This document shows, piece after piece, positions 53,943 to 62,527 of a stretch of DNA of 64,000 bases (positions within the stretch are counted from its first letter, which is position 1; the number at the start of each line of letters is the position of its first letter). A program made the position numbers and the translations under genes. The stretch is from Desulfobulbus sp. (GTDB taxonomy: Bacteria > Desulfobacterota > Desulfobulbia > Desulfobulbales > Desulfobulbaceae): the NCBI GenBank assembly GCA_031280615.1, contig JAITGO010000001.1, positions 87,612-151,611 on the forward strand, in the 5' to 3' direction. The notes below the pieces were generated by a model, which worked only from the letters and a program-made list of their open reading frames with translations, was not told the DNA's origin and did no database searches.

Positions 53943-56060
53943 TTAGCGGTGTTTGGCCACCTGGGCCTGGATGGCGGTCAGGGCCACGGTATCGACGATG
54001 TCCTGGACCGTGCAGCCCCGCGACAGGTCGTTAACCGGTTTGTTCAGGCCCTGGAGGACCGGGCCCATGGCCACGGCATTGGCCGCGCGCTGCACCGCCT
54101 TATAGGTGTTGTTGCCGGTGTTGAGGTCGGGGAAGATGAACACCGTAGCCCGGCCGGCCACCTGGGAATCCGGCGATTTGAGCGCCGCGACCTCGGGGTC
54201 GAAGGCTGCGTCGTACTGGAGGGGACCTTCTAGGAGATAGTCGAGGCCGCGCTCGATGATCAACTGCTTGGCAATGGCGGTGGCCTCGACCACTTTGTCC
54301 ACATCCTCGCCCGAACCGGAGGAACCGGTGGAATAGCTGAGCAGGGCCACCCGCGGCTCGATGCCGTAGATCCTGGCGGTTTCCGCGGAGCTGATCGCGA
54401 TTTCCGCCAACTGGCGGGCATCGGGGTTGGGCACCACCGCGCAGTCGCCGAAGGCCAGGATCTTGGACTGCAGGCACATGATGAAGATCGAGGAGACCAC
54501 CGAAACCCCGGGCTTGGTCTTGATGAACTCGAAGGCCGGCCGGATGGTCTGGGCGGTGGTGGTGACCGAGCCGCTGACCATGCCGTCGGCCAGCCCTTTG
54601 TGCACCATCATGGTGCCGAAATAGGTGGGATCGGACATCCGGTCGCGGGCCACGTCCATGACGATGCCGCGATGCTTGCGGATGTCGAAATAGGTCTGCA
54701 CGAAATCGTCGTAGTATTCCGAGGTGGTCGGGTCGATGATCGCCGCACCTTCGATGTTGAGATTGAGTTTGGAAGCCTTGGCCCGGATTTCGTCGGCCTT
54801 GCCCAAGAGGGCGATCTCGGCGATGCCCCGGCGCAGGATGATGTCGGTGGCATTGAGGATGCGTTCGCCCGTTCCCTCGGGCAGGACGATGCGCTGTTTG
54901 TCGCGCGAGGCCTTTTCAACCAGCGAGTATTCGAACATGCGCGGGGTGATTCGGGTGGACCGCTGGGCCACGATCCGCTTGGTGAGCTCGGGCACGTTGA
55001 CATACTTGGCGAACCAGCCCAGGGCGGTGGCGATTCGCTTGTCGTCGGTGGGTTCGATCCGGCCGTAGAGTTCGTTGACGCTCTGTACCGTGTCGTAGGT
55101 GTGCGATTCGACGAACAGCACCGGCACCGGAATGCCGGTCCATCCCTGGATCAGTCGCTGGACGCTGGGGCTGAGCTCGATGCCGCCGGTGATGAGGATG
55201 CCCGAAATGTTGGGATAGGCCGAGGAGATCCGGCTGGCGAGGCTGGCGATGATGATGTCGGACCGGTCGCCGGGGGTGATGATCAGGCTGCCTTCCTTGA
55301 GGTATTCGAGGAAGTTGCTGATCTGCATCGCCGCCACCAGGTAATTGTTCACCAGGTTGAGCATGCTCGGTTTGCCGTAGAGCACCTCGGCGCCGAGCCA
55401 GCGCTTGACGTCATCGATGGTCGGGTTGCCCAGGGCGCGATTCTCCGGAATCACATAAAGGGGATACGGCCGGCCGAATTGCTCGCGGCACTTGGCGTTG
55501 CTGGCGGTATCGCGGAGGAAGGTCTCCGGGGCGCGGTTGATGATGCAGGCGGCGATATCCACCCCCTTTTCCTCCAGGGTATCGATGGTAATCGCGGTCA
55601 GGGTGCAGATTTCCTCGGTGGATTTGTCGCGGCCCGAGGCGATGAGCAGCACCGGCGCGCCGAGGTTGGCGGCGATGTTGGCGTTGAGGTCCAGTTCGAA
55701 GCCCGGATCCTTGCCCTGGAAATCGGTGCCCTCGCAGAGGACGAAGTCGTATTTGGCCTCGAGTTGTTTGTATTTCTTGAGGATGTTCTCGTAGAGAATC
55801 TCCTCCTGGCCCGAGGTGATCAGCTGCCGCGCCTGGCTCAGGGTGTAGGCGTGGGTGTCGGTGTATTCGATATCGAGCTTGAAGTACTTGAGCACCAGGT
55901 TGAGATCGTGGTCGACCCGGCCGAACACATGGTCGTTGATGATCGGGCGGAAGAAGGCGATCCGGCTGATTTCCTTCAGGATCACTTGCATGACGCCGAG
56001 AATGATGGCCGATTTGCCGCTACGTTCCTCGGCCGCGGTTACATAGAGATTGTTCGCCAT
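53943..56060 (-). CDS. pta: phosphate acetyltransferase, long form
   Basis: Turns acetyl-CoA and phosphate into acetyl phosphate. The protein is 705 aa, the long form. The N-terminal part has a degenerate P-loop/dethiobiotin-synthetase-like domain (LYVTAAEERSGKSAIILGV). A DRTGG domain sits in the middle (VNNYLVAAMQISNFLEYL). The C-terminal 330 residues form the catalytic PTA domain (RIVLPEGTGERILNATDII ... LVSGSVTTTAQTIRPAF-like). The start at 56060 has GAGGTG before it; a longer frame begins at 56159. It is upstream of ackA in the same operon. Confidence 0.95.
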   Translation of the reverse strand: MANNLYVTAAEERSGKSAIILGVMQVILKEISRIAFFRPIINDHVFGRVDHDLNLVLKYFKLDIEYTDTHAYTLSQARQLITSGQEEILYENILKKYKQLEAKYDFVLCEGTDFQGKDPGFELDLNANIAANLGAPVLLIASGRDKSTEEICTLTAITIDTLEEKGVDIAACIINRAPETFLRDTASNAKCREQFGRPYPLYVIPENRALGNPTIDDVKRWLGAEVLYGKPSMLNLVNNYLVAAMQISNFLEYLKEGSLIITPGDRSDIIIASLASRISSAYPNISGILITGGIELSPSVQRLIQGWTGIPVPVLFVESHTYDTVQSVNELYGRIEPTDDKRIATALGWFAKYVNVPELTKRIVAQRSTRITPRMFEYSLVEKASRDKQRIVLPEGTGERILNATDIILRRGIAEIALLGKADEIRAKASKLNLNIEGAAIIDPTTSEYYDDFVQTYFDIRKHRGIVMDVARDRMSDPTYFGTMMVHKGLADGMVSGSVTTTAQTIRPAFEFIKTKPGVSVVSSIFIMCLQSKILAFGDCAVVPNPDARQLAEIAISSAETARIYGIEPRVALLSYSTGSSGSGEDVDKVVEATAIAKQLIIERGLDYLLEGPLQYDAAFDPEVAALKSPDSQVAGRATVFIFPDLNTGNNTYKAVQRAANAVAMGPVLQGLNKPVNDLSRGCTVQDIVDTVALTAIQAQVAKHR

Positions 56061-56192
56061 GGCAAGTGCACCTCGCTTTGCCGCCGGATGGGGCGGGGTC
56101 GGTGGTGAATCGGAAAAAAGAATCGGTCCCGGTGGCGCTGCTCCGGGACCGACTCGCATTATGTGCTTTAACTGTAAGACGATTTCTGCGTT

Positions 56193-56230
56193 CTCTCAAA
56201 TTAAAATACGGCATTGCCGCCGTTTGAGAG
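56193..56230 (-). repeat. hairpin between lutBA and pta
   Basis: CTCTCAAA (56193-56200) and TTTGAGAG (56223-56230) form an exact 8-bp inverted repeat that encloses ACGGC/GCCGT. On the minus strand the inner hairpin is followed by ATTTTAATTT. It begins 6 nt after the lutBA stop and could act as a partial terminator or a processing site in the lut-pta-ackA region. Confidence 0.45.
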
Positions 56231-56235
56231 TCAAC

Positions 56236-58392
56236 TCACGGTTTTTTCGATAAAGGAGGTAGCTGTTCGGCCAGGATTTCCACCGTGTGCCGCACCCGGA
56301 CCGGGGCGCCGTCCTGATCCATGCCGCCCCGGATCTGCATGACGCAGCCCGGACAGTCCATGGCCGCCACTGGGGCGCCGCTTTCCTTGATGTTCCTGAG
56401 TTTTCGTTGCAAAATCGGTGCTGAAATCTCCGGCAGCTTGAGTGAGTAGGAGCCGCCCATGCCACAGCAGGTGTCGCATTCGAACATCTCGGTGAGTTCG
56501 TACCCTGCCTGCCGCAGCAGCTGCCGGGGTGGCTGGTCCGCCTTCAAGGTCCGCTTGAGGTGGCAGGAATCGTGATAGGTGATGGCGCCGAGCGCCTGAC
56601 CTTGCGTGAAGCTCAGGCGGCCCTGGTCCACCAGTTTTTTTGCCAGGGTGGAGAAATCGACGGTCTTGGCGGCCAATTCGCGGGCCTGCGGCAGCCACTG
56701 GGATTCGCCCAGGCTTTCGAAGGTGGCGATGAATTCATGGTCCAGAGCCACGGTGCAGGTCGGGCAGGCCGAGATCACGTAGTCGGCCCGTTCGGCCAAC
56801 AGGGCCCGGATGTTGTCGGCCGCGTTGCGGGCCGCCACCTCGTAGGCGCCGTTGTACCGGGCCGGGGCTCCGCAGCAGGTCTGGTCGTCCGGAAACAGCA
56901 CCTCGATGCCGGCATGGTTGAGGATCTTGACCAGGGCTTCGCCCATTTCGGGATAGGCGAAGTCGATCAGGCAGCCGGCGTAGAAGACCGCCTTCTCCTT
57001 GAGTCCTTGCGGCTGTTCGATGGTGGGGAACAGGTCCCGGAAGGGTTTGGCGGCAATGGCCGGCAGACTGCGGCCGTCGGTGAGGTCGGCCAGGAACATC
57101 GGCAGGTGGCGGATGAACTTGGTGCCCTTGGCAAAGGGTTTGGCGGCCACCGAGGCGGCCCGGAGCAGGCCGTGGAACATCCGGCGGTTGTTGACCACCG
57201 AAAAGATCGACTTCTGCGCCAGTCCCATGCCCTGTTCCTTGACCAGCCGCCGCCGGATTTCCATGATCAGGCCGGGGATGTCGATCCGGCCCGGACAGAC
57301 GTCCTTGCAGGCCCCGCATTGAATGCACAGTCCCTGGATCTCTTCCGAGCTTTTCAACTCGTCGTACCAGGCAGTGAGAATGGTGCCGATGCCGCCGGTG
57401 TAGACCTTGCCGAAGACATGCCCGCCCACCAGGCGGAAGATCGGGCAGACATTGAGGCAGGAGGCGCAGCGGATGCATTGCATGGCCTGCTTGAACATCG
57501 GATCGGCGGCCATGGCGCTGCGGCGGTTGTCCATGAGGACGATGTGCAGCTCCTTGGGTGAGCCGTCGCTGTTGGGCGTCGGCCCGGTGATGATCGAGAC
57601 GTAGCTGGTGAGCAATTGGGCGGTGGCGCTGCGGGGCAGGGCCTTGAGAATCGGAGCGATGTCGCTGAATTGGGCCACCAGCTTCTCGATCCCGATCACG
57701 GCGACGTGGACCTTGGGCAGCGAGGTGACCAGGCGGGCATTGCCCTCGTTGGTCACCAGCGCGATCGAGCCGGTTTCGGCCACGGCGATGTTGGCGCCCG
57801 AAATGCCCATCTCGGCCCGGAGAAACTTGGGCCGCATCTCGCTTCGCGCCACCTTGACCAGGCGGGGAATGTCCGAGGCGAGCCGCTCGTCGACCTCCTT
57901 GGAGAAGAGCTCGGCCACCTCTTCCTTGGTCATGTGGATGGCGGGCATGACCATGTGCGACGGGGTTTGTCCGGCCAACTGGATGATCCATTCGCCAAGA
58001 TCGGTCTCGTTGACCTCGATCCCGGCCTCTTTCAAAAAGGCATTGAGGTGGATTTCCTCCGTGGCCATGGACTTGGATTTGACGATGGAGGTGACCCCGT
58101 TGTCGCGGGCCACCTTGAGAATGTATTGCCGCACCTCGGCCGGATCGCCGGTGTAGAACACCTTGGTGCCTCTGGCCTCGGCGTTTTTGCGGAACAGTTC
58201 GACCAACTCGGGCAGGCGGGAGGCGGCCGAACCCTTCAGCTCGGCGATCTTGCCCCGCAGTTCCTCGAAATCGATCCCCTCGTAGGCCTTGGCCCGGTTG
58301 ACCTTGTAGGCCTCGGAAAACTTGCCCAAGGCCCCGGTAAGATTGGCGTTGTGCAGGGCGCGGTCGATGGATGCCTTGAATTCTTGCTGCAT
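56236..58392 (-). CDS. LutB-LutA fusion: iron-sulfur L-lactate dehydrogenase subunit
   Basis: A 718-aa protein joining two subunits of the LutABC (LldEFG) L-lactate oxidation complex. The N-terminal LUD domain (about 50-290) is LutB-like. The four-cysteine ferredoxin motifs CIRCASCLNVCP and CIQCGACKDVCP follow at about 305-380. The C-terminal 250 residues are LutA-like, with two cysteine-rich CCG blocks (YAGCLIDFAYPEMG...CCGAPARY and YHDSCHLKR...CCGMGGSYS). Such a fusion is known in sulfate reducers. The enzyme feeds electrons from lactate into the chain, giving pyruvate. It follows lutC directly and precedes pta. Confidence 0.92.
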   Translation of the reverse strand: MQQEFKASIDRALHNANLTGALGKFSEAYKVNRAKAYEGIDFEELRGKIAELKGSAASRLPELVELFRKNAEARGTKVFYTGDPAEVRQYILKVARDNGVTSIVKSKSMATEEIHLNAFLKEAGIEVNETDLGEWIIQLAGQTPSHMVMPAIHMTKEEVAELFSKEVDERLASDIPRLVKVARSEMRPKFLRAEMGISGANIAVAETGSIALVTNEGNARLVTSLPKVHVAVIGIEKLVAQFSDIAPILKALPRSATAQLLTSYVSIITGPTPNSDGSPKELHIVLMDNRRSAMAADPMFKQAMQCIRCASCLNVCPIFRLVGGHVFGKVYTGGIGTILTAWYDELKSSEEIQGLCIQCGACKDVCPGRIDIPGLIMEIRRRLVKEQGMGLAQKSIFSVVNNRRMFHGLLRAASVAAKPFAKGTKFIRHLPMFLADLTDGRSLPAIAAKPFRDLFPTIEQPQGLKEKAVFYAGCLIDFAYPEMGEALVKILNHAGIEVLFPDDQTCCGAPARYNGAYEVAARNAADNIRALLAERADYVISACPTCTVALDHEFIATFESLGESQWLPQARELAAKTVDFSTLAKKLVDQGRLSFTQGQALGAITYHDSCHLKRTLKADQPPRQLLRQAGYELTEMFECDTCCGMGGSYSLKLPEISAPILQRKLRNIKESGAPVAAMDCPGCVMQIRGGMDQDGAPVRVRHTVEILAEQLPPLSKKP

Positions 58393-58940
58393 CAGTTGGT
58401 TCCTCCCATCTGGTCGATGAAGACGATGACCAGCCGCTCGGGTCCGTGGACACCGATGGTCAGGACCCGCTCGATATCGGCGGTCCGGCTTGGGCCGGTG
58501 ATCATGGCGATATAGGCGGCCTGCTCCGGCCGGATGTCGGCCAGCCAGGCCGGCATGTCCGGCCGCAGGCCGTCGGTTTCGATCAGGGCGACATGGATGG
58601 ACGGCAGGGTGGAAACCAGCCGCTTGTCGATGGCGGTGGCATCCTGCACCAGGGTGCCGGTGTCGGCCACGGCCCAGTCGACCTGGCTGATGCCGACCTT
58701 GGCCGCTGCGGCCCGCTCCCGGGTCACCTCAAACCAGAGCCTCGGGATCGCGGCCAGCTGCGTTTGATCCACCCGGTCCAGGAACGGGCAGGCGGCGACA
58801 ACCCCGTACTGTCCATCCCGGTCGGTCACACCTTGCTCCTGAAGAAAGCCGACGAGAAAGGACAAGGCCTCGGCCGCGGTGGCAAAGCGATGCACCTCGG
58901 CGCTCACGCCCTCCGCCCTGGATTTGAACTGTTCGTACAT
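58392..58940 (-). CDS. lutC: LutC (LldG) subunit of L-lactate dehydrogenase complex
   Basis: A 182-aa LUD-domain protein, the third part of the LutABC system. It has AVADTGTLVQDATAID and VSTLPSIHVALIETDGLRPDMPAWL, typical of LutC. Its stop and the LutB-LutA start overlap (TGATG), so the two are co-translated. GGAGGGAGG precedes the ATG. It is the first gene of the lutC-lutBA-pta-ackA minus-strand run, divergent from lldP. Confidence 0.88.
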   Translation of the reverse strand: MYEQFKSRAEGVSAEVHRFATAAEALSFLVGFLQEQGVTDRDGQYGVVAACPFLDRVDQTQLAAIPRLWFEVTRERAAAAKVGISQVDWAVADTGTLVQDATAIDKRLVSTLPSIHVALIETDGLRPDMPAWLADIRPEQAAYIAMITGPSRTADIERVLTIGVHGPERLVIVFIDQMGGTN

Positions 58941-59084
58941 TTTTCCTCCCTCCGGGGATGCGTCCCTGGTGTCTCGGGTCCACCCGGTAACCGCCCTTGC
59001 GCTTTGCGCTCGGAGATATCGGCTTGCCGGGTTTGTAAAATTTGTAAAACAAAATTTTTGTTCACCATATTTCTCCTATGACCC

Positions 59085-59131
59085 CTTGTCAACATGCTTT
59101 TGGGGAACGATCTTAAAAAAATGTTGACAAG
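59085..59131. promoter_or_regulatory. symmetric divergent promoter of lutC and lldP
   Basis: An exact 11-bp inverted repeat (CTTGTCAACAT at 59085-59095, ATGTTGACAAG at 59121-59131) carries a perfect TTGACA on each strand (minus 59092-59087, plus 59124-59129). Downstream on the minus strand TATGGT lies at 17-nt spacing. The 25-nt centre is shared. No gene lies in the 310 nt between lutC and lldP. Confidence 0.65.
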
Positions 59132-59147
59132 TCTACGGTAAAAAGAT

Positions 59148-59164
59148 AACTGGTAATACCAATT
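59148..59164. promoter_or_regulatory. LldR/PdhR-type operator before lldP
   Basis: AACTGGTAATACCAATT is a near-perfect palindrome that matches the AATTGGTnnnACCAATT operator of the FadR/GntR-type regulators LldR and PdhR. It overlaps the -10 area of the lldP promoter (TTGACA at 59124), so a repressor there would block transcription. The likely binder is the GntR protein encoded at 61576. Confidence 0.7.
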
Positions 59165-59250
59165 AACGAACAAGCACGCGCGCGCTTTTTGTAGGAACCC
59201 GGCATCGCCCCGATTCCGGGGTTGTCCATCCACCCTCCGCTCAAGGAAAT

Positions 59251-61203
59251 ATGCCCATGCCCTGGATTCAAAACTACACCCCCGTGGGGGAAAGCCTCGG
59301 AATGTCGGCCCTGGTGGCCGCGGTTCCGCTGGTTGTCATTTTCGTCTGCCTCGCGCTGCTCAAGATGAAGGCCCACAAGGCCTCGTTGCTGGCAGTGGCA
59401 TCCGCGCTCGCCATTGCCGTCTTCGTGTGGGGCATGCCGCTTAAGCTGGCCGGCCTGGCCTTTGGCCAAGGTGCGGCCTTTGGTCTTTTTCCGGTCTTCT
59501 ACATCGTGCTGACCACGCTGTTTCTCTACAATATTACCGTCCAGGGCGGCCAGTTCGAGATTATCCGCGCCTCCCTGGCCGGGCTGACCGCCGACCGCCG
59601 CATCCAGGCGCTGTTGATCGCCTTCTGCTTCGGGGCCTTCATCGAGGGCGCCGCCGGCTTCGGCACGCCGGTGGCCATTGCCGGCGCTACCCTGGTGGGG
59701 CTCGGCTTTCGCCCCCTGTACGCCGCCGGCATCTGCCTGGTGGCCAACACCGCGCCAGTGGCCTTCGGTGCCATCGGCATCCCGGTGGTCGCCCTGTCGG
59801 CGGTTATGGGCTATGACGATACCGGCATGATGAAGCTCTCGGCCATGGTCGGCCACCAGCTGCCTTTTCTATCGCTCATGATTCCTTTCTACGTCATCGT
59901 CATGATGGCGGGCTTCAAAAAGGCCATGGAAGTCTTCCCGGCGATCGCGGTCTGCGGTCTGGTTTTTGCCCTGGCCCAATACGTCACCGCCAGCTTTATC
60001 GGCCCCTATCTGCCGGATATTACCGCCTCGCTGGCCTCCATGGCCGCCCTGGTGCTGCTGCTCCGCGTCTGGCAGCCCAAGGAAAATTTTGTCTTCGCCC
60101 ACGAACAACAGGCGACCAAGGAAGAGCACAACTATACCGGTGCCCAGATTTTCCGTGCCTGGACTCCGTACCTGTTCCTCACCGTGATGGTGCTGCTCTG
60201 GGGTATTCCCTCGGTGAAAAACGTGCTCGACCAGAGCAAGGTGGTCTTTGCTGTGCCTGGCCTGGACAACATGATCGTCAAGAAGGTGACCACTCCGGAT
60301 GAGGGTCTGTGGCGCATTGCTGCGGTCACCGGCGAGATCGACAAGCTGGCCGCGGTCCTGCCCCAGGGCGATGCCCAGGGGGCCAAGGCGCTCGCGGTGC
60401 TTGGCGAGCTCAAGGCCCTGCAATCGGGCCTGGCGCCGGTCGAACAGCGATTGGTCGGCAAGGGCGCGGTGCTGCCCGAGGAGCGTGTTGCCGCCTTTGA
60501 GCCGATTTTCAAGAAGGCGGACGAGCTGAAAAAACTGGGTGAAGGCCTGGTGCGGGACAAGGTGGTGGAAAAAGATCAGTTCAAGGCGGTCAATAAGGCC
60601 CTAGCCGATCAGCTGCCCGCCAAAATCCCCGCCAAGTACACCTTTAATTTCATGTCCGCGGCCGGCACCGCCATCCTGATCGCGGCCCTGCTTTCGGCCC
60701 TGGTCTGCGGCGTGCGGTTCGGTTCGGTGCTCAAGATCGCGGTCAAGACCGTCGTCGACATGCGCTATCCTGCCCTGACCGTGGCCTCGGTCCTGGGGCT
60801 GGCCTACATCATGAACAATTCCGGCATGACCAATTGCCTCGGTCTGGCCTTCACCAAGACCGGCCACTGGTTTCCGCTCATCGCGCCGCTGCTCGGCTGG
60901 CTGGGCGTGTTCCTTACCGGTTCCGATACCTCCAGCAACGTGCTGTTCGGCGGCCTGCAGAAGGCCACGGCCGAGCAGCTGGGGATCAGCCCGATCCTGA
61001 CCGGCGCGGCCAATACCAGCGGTGGCGTCATGGGCAAGATGATCTCGCCCCAGTCGCTGGCCGTTGCCACCGCCGCCTGCGGCATGGTGGGAGAGGAGGG
61101 TAGTTTGTTCCGTTTCACCCTGAAACATTCGCTCTTCCTGACTTCCCTGGTCTGTATCATCGTCTATCTCCAGGCTTATTACCTGCAATGGATGATTCCG
61201 TGA
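59251..61203 (+). CDS. lldP: L-lactate permease with an extra soluble insert
   Basis: An inner-membrane lactate/proton symporter of 650 aa; usual members are near 550. It has the family blocks FCFGAFIEGAAGFGTPVAIA, LGWLGVFLTGSDTSSNVLFG and GVMGKMISPQSLAVATAACG, and about twelve helices. Residues about 345-460 form a polar, Ala/Lys/Glu-rich helical segment placed between membrane helices where E. coli LldP has only a short loop. AAGGAAAT precedes the ATG at 59251; a second ATG is at 59257. A strong terminator follows. The operator upstream suggests lactate-linked control. Confidence 0.93.
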   Translation: MPMPWIQNYTPVGESLGMSALVAAVPLVVIFVCLALLKMKAHKASLLAVASALAIAVFVWGMPLKLAGLAFGQGAAFGLFPVFYIVLTTLFLYNITVQGGQFEIIRASLAGLTADRRIQALLIAFCFGAFIEGAAGFGTPVAIAGATLVGLGFRPLYAAGICLVANTAPVAFGAIGIPVVALSAVMGYDDTGMMKLSAMVGHQLPFLSLMIPFYVIVMMAGFKKAMEVFPAIAVCGLVFALAQYVTASFIGPYLPDITASLASMAALVLLLRVWQPKENFVFAHEQQATKEEHNYTGAQIFRAWTPYLFLTVMVLLWGIPSVKNVLDQSKVVFAVPGLDNMIVKKVTTPDEGLWRIAAVTGEIDKLAAVLPQGDAQGAKALAVLGELKALQSGLAPVEQRLVGKGAVLPEERVAAFEPIFKKADELKKLGEGLVRDKVVEKDQFKAVNKALADQLPAKIPAKYTFNFMSAAGTAILIAALLSALVCGVRFGSVLKIAVKTVVDMRYPALTVASVLGLAYIMNNSGMTNCLGLAFTKTGHWFPLIAPLLGWLGVFLTGSDTSSNVLFGGLQKATAEQLGISPILTGAANTSGGVMGKMISPQSLAVATAACGMVGEEGSLFRFTLKHSLFLTSLVCIIVYLQAYYLQWMIP

Positions 61204-61340
61204 CCACGCCATTTGTCCCTTCTCTCCAGGAGTCGTCCGGCTCGTTCCCTCTGTCCGGATGACGCGCCCCCCTGGAGAAAGGGGCGAAGCCCGCGGCAAG
61301 GCGCCTTGCGCTGGGCCTTGCCGCAACCTCCTTGTCGTTT

Positions 61341-61369
61341 GGGGGACGCCGCTGCGTCCCCCTTTTTTT
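61341..61369 (+). terminator. intrinsic terminator after lldP
   Basis: GGGGGACGC and GCGTCCCCC form nine pairs around a CGCT loop (61341-61362), followed by seven T. It lies 138 nt after the lldP stop. The rest of the 371-nt gap to the gntR-type gene holds no gene that I can support. Confidence 0.93.
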
Positions 61370-61575
61370 ATTCCGGCCGCACCCATTCGCTCTTGGTCAA
61401 ACGGGTGCGTGGCGGTATCGAAAGAGCAGGAAGTGGTCCGACATACGCATCTTTACCAAGGTGGGCACGTGCCGGCGGCCAGTAAGGCGCCCAAACGACA
61501 ACCTGTTGCAATGTCAAGGGTTCTAAGGTAGAAAGAGGTGGTTCAGGACCTCTCCCTTCCGCAGCCAGAGATACC

Positions 61576-62295
61576 ATGAAATTCAAGCCGATCAAACCGA
61601 AGAAGGTTTCCAGCCAGATCGCCGACCAGATCCGCGACTCCATTCTTGCCGGAGACTTCACTCCCGGCGAGAAATTGCCGCCGGAGCGCGAGTTGGCGGA
61701 AATGTTCGGCGTGTCCCGTCCCTCGGTGCGCGAGGCGCTGAATTTGCTTGCCTCGTCGGGCCTAGTCATGTCGTACCAGGGCGGCGGCACGGTGGTGCTC
61801 TCCCTGGTCGAGGCCGGACAGGGCAATACCTTGAGCGACCTCATTCGCAGCCAGCAGGAGCGCGCGCTCGAAGTGATCGAGGTGCGCAAATGCATGGAAT
61901 CGTGGACCGCCTACTACGCGGCCCAACGCGCTCGATCCGAGGATCTGTGCCGGATGGAGGAGATCCTGGCGGGCATGGAAATGAACCTAGGGGCGGATCT
62001 GCCCTCGGAGGATCTCGACGCCAACCTGCATATCGTCATCGCCCGCGCCACCCACAACGTTGTCTGGCTGCACCTGATGCAATCCATCTTCGATGCCATG
62101 AAGGAATTCCAGCGCGGGGTCTGGCGCGCGGTCTACCTCACCGCCGAGGATCGCAACCTGCTGTTCCGGCACCATGCCGACATTGTCGCCGCCATCCGCT
62201 CCCGCGATGCCGAGGCCGCCCGCGACACCATGCTTCACCATCTCTCCTTTGCCGAAAAACGAAGCATCGCCTACGTGGCCCGGGGCGCGGTCTGA
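61576..62295 (+). CDS. FadR-subfamily GntR transcriptional regulator
   Basis: A 239-aa repressor-type regulator. The winged helix (about 10-75) reads VSSQIADQIRDSILAGDFTPGEKLPPERELAEMFGVSRPSVREAL (family pattern). The C-terminal all-helical FCD ligand domain follows, with a metal-type His set in DLDANLHIVIARATHN, HHADIV and HHLSFAE. It resembles LldR/PdhR-type lactate or pyruvate regulators. It lies between lldP and glcD, whose promoters both carry TGGT-type operator motifs. It is separated from lldP by a terminator, so it has its own promoter. Confidence 0.87.
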   Translation: MKFKPIKPKKVSSQIADQIRDSILAGDFTPGEKLPPERELAEMFGVSRPSVREALNLLASSGLVMSYQGGGTVVLSLVEAGQGNTLSDLIRSQQERALEVIEVRKCMESWTAYYAAQRARSEDLCRMEEILAGMEMNLGADLPSEDLDANLHIVIARATHNVVWLHLMQSIFDAMKEFQRGVWRAVYLTAEDRNLLFRHHADIVAAIRSRDAEAARDTMLHHLSFAEKRSIAYVARGAV

Positions 62296-62396
62296 CCGTT
62301 CCGCCCGGCCGGTAAATTTTTCCCGCCACCTTCCGTTTTCTCCCTTTTTGCCGCCTTCTTTCCGGCGTTTATCTTCTTTTGCCGCTGAAGAAATAT

Positions 62397-62434
62397 TTGA
62401 CAGATCAATTTTCATTTGATAATTGGTATGACAA
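62397..62434 (+). promoter_or_regulatory. glcD promoter with operator-like motif in the same register as lldP
   Basis: TTGACA (62397-62402), GATAAT (62418-62423) and TGGTATGACAA (62424-62434). The first T of TTGACA is 27 nt before TGGT, exactly as at lldP (59124 and 59151). The second operator half is less well kept (ACAA instead of ACCA). Confidence 0.6.
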
Positions 62435-62527
62435 CAGTGCCACAGCTGGATCTCGGTCTGATTCCAAGTCCTAAGGGCAAACAGACCGAACCGGTCCGGG
62501 CAATCGCATCATACAAGGAGCGCCGAC

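Noticed and set aside
54600..56108. 502-codon plus-strand frame
   Set aside because: Shadow of pta. The opposite strand encodes a full-length, motif-complete enzyme.
58904..59068. 54-codon minus-strand frame with GGAGAAAT before its ATG, in the lutC leader
   Set aside because: It runs into the lutC start in another frame and shows no leader-type codon run or terminator. It could be chance; not called.
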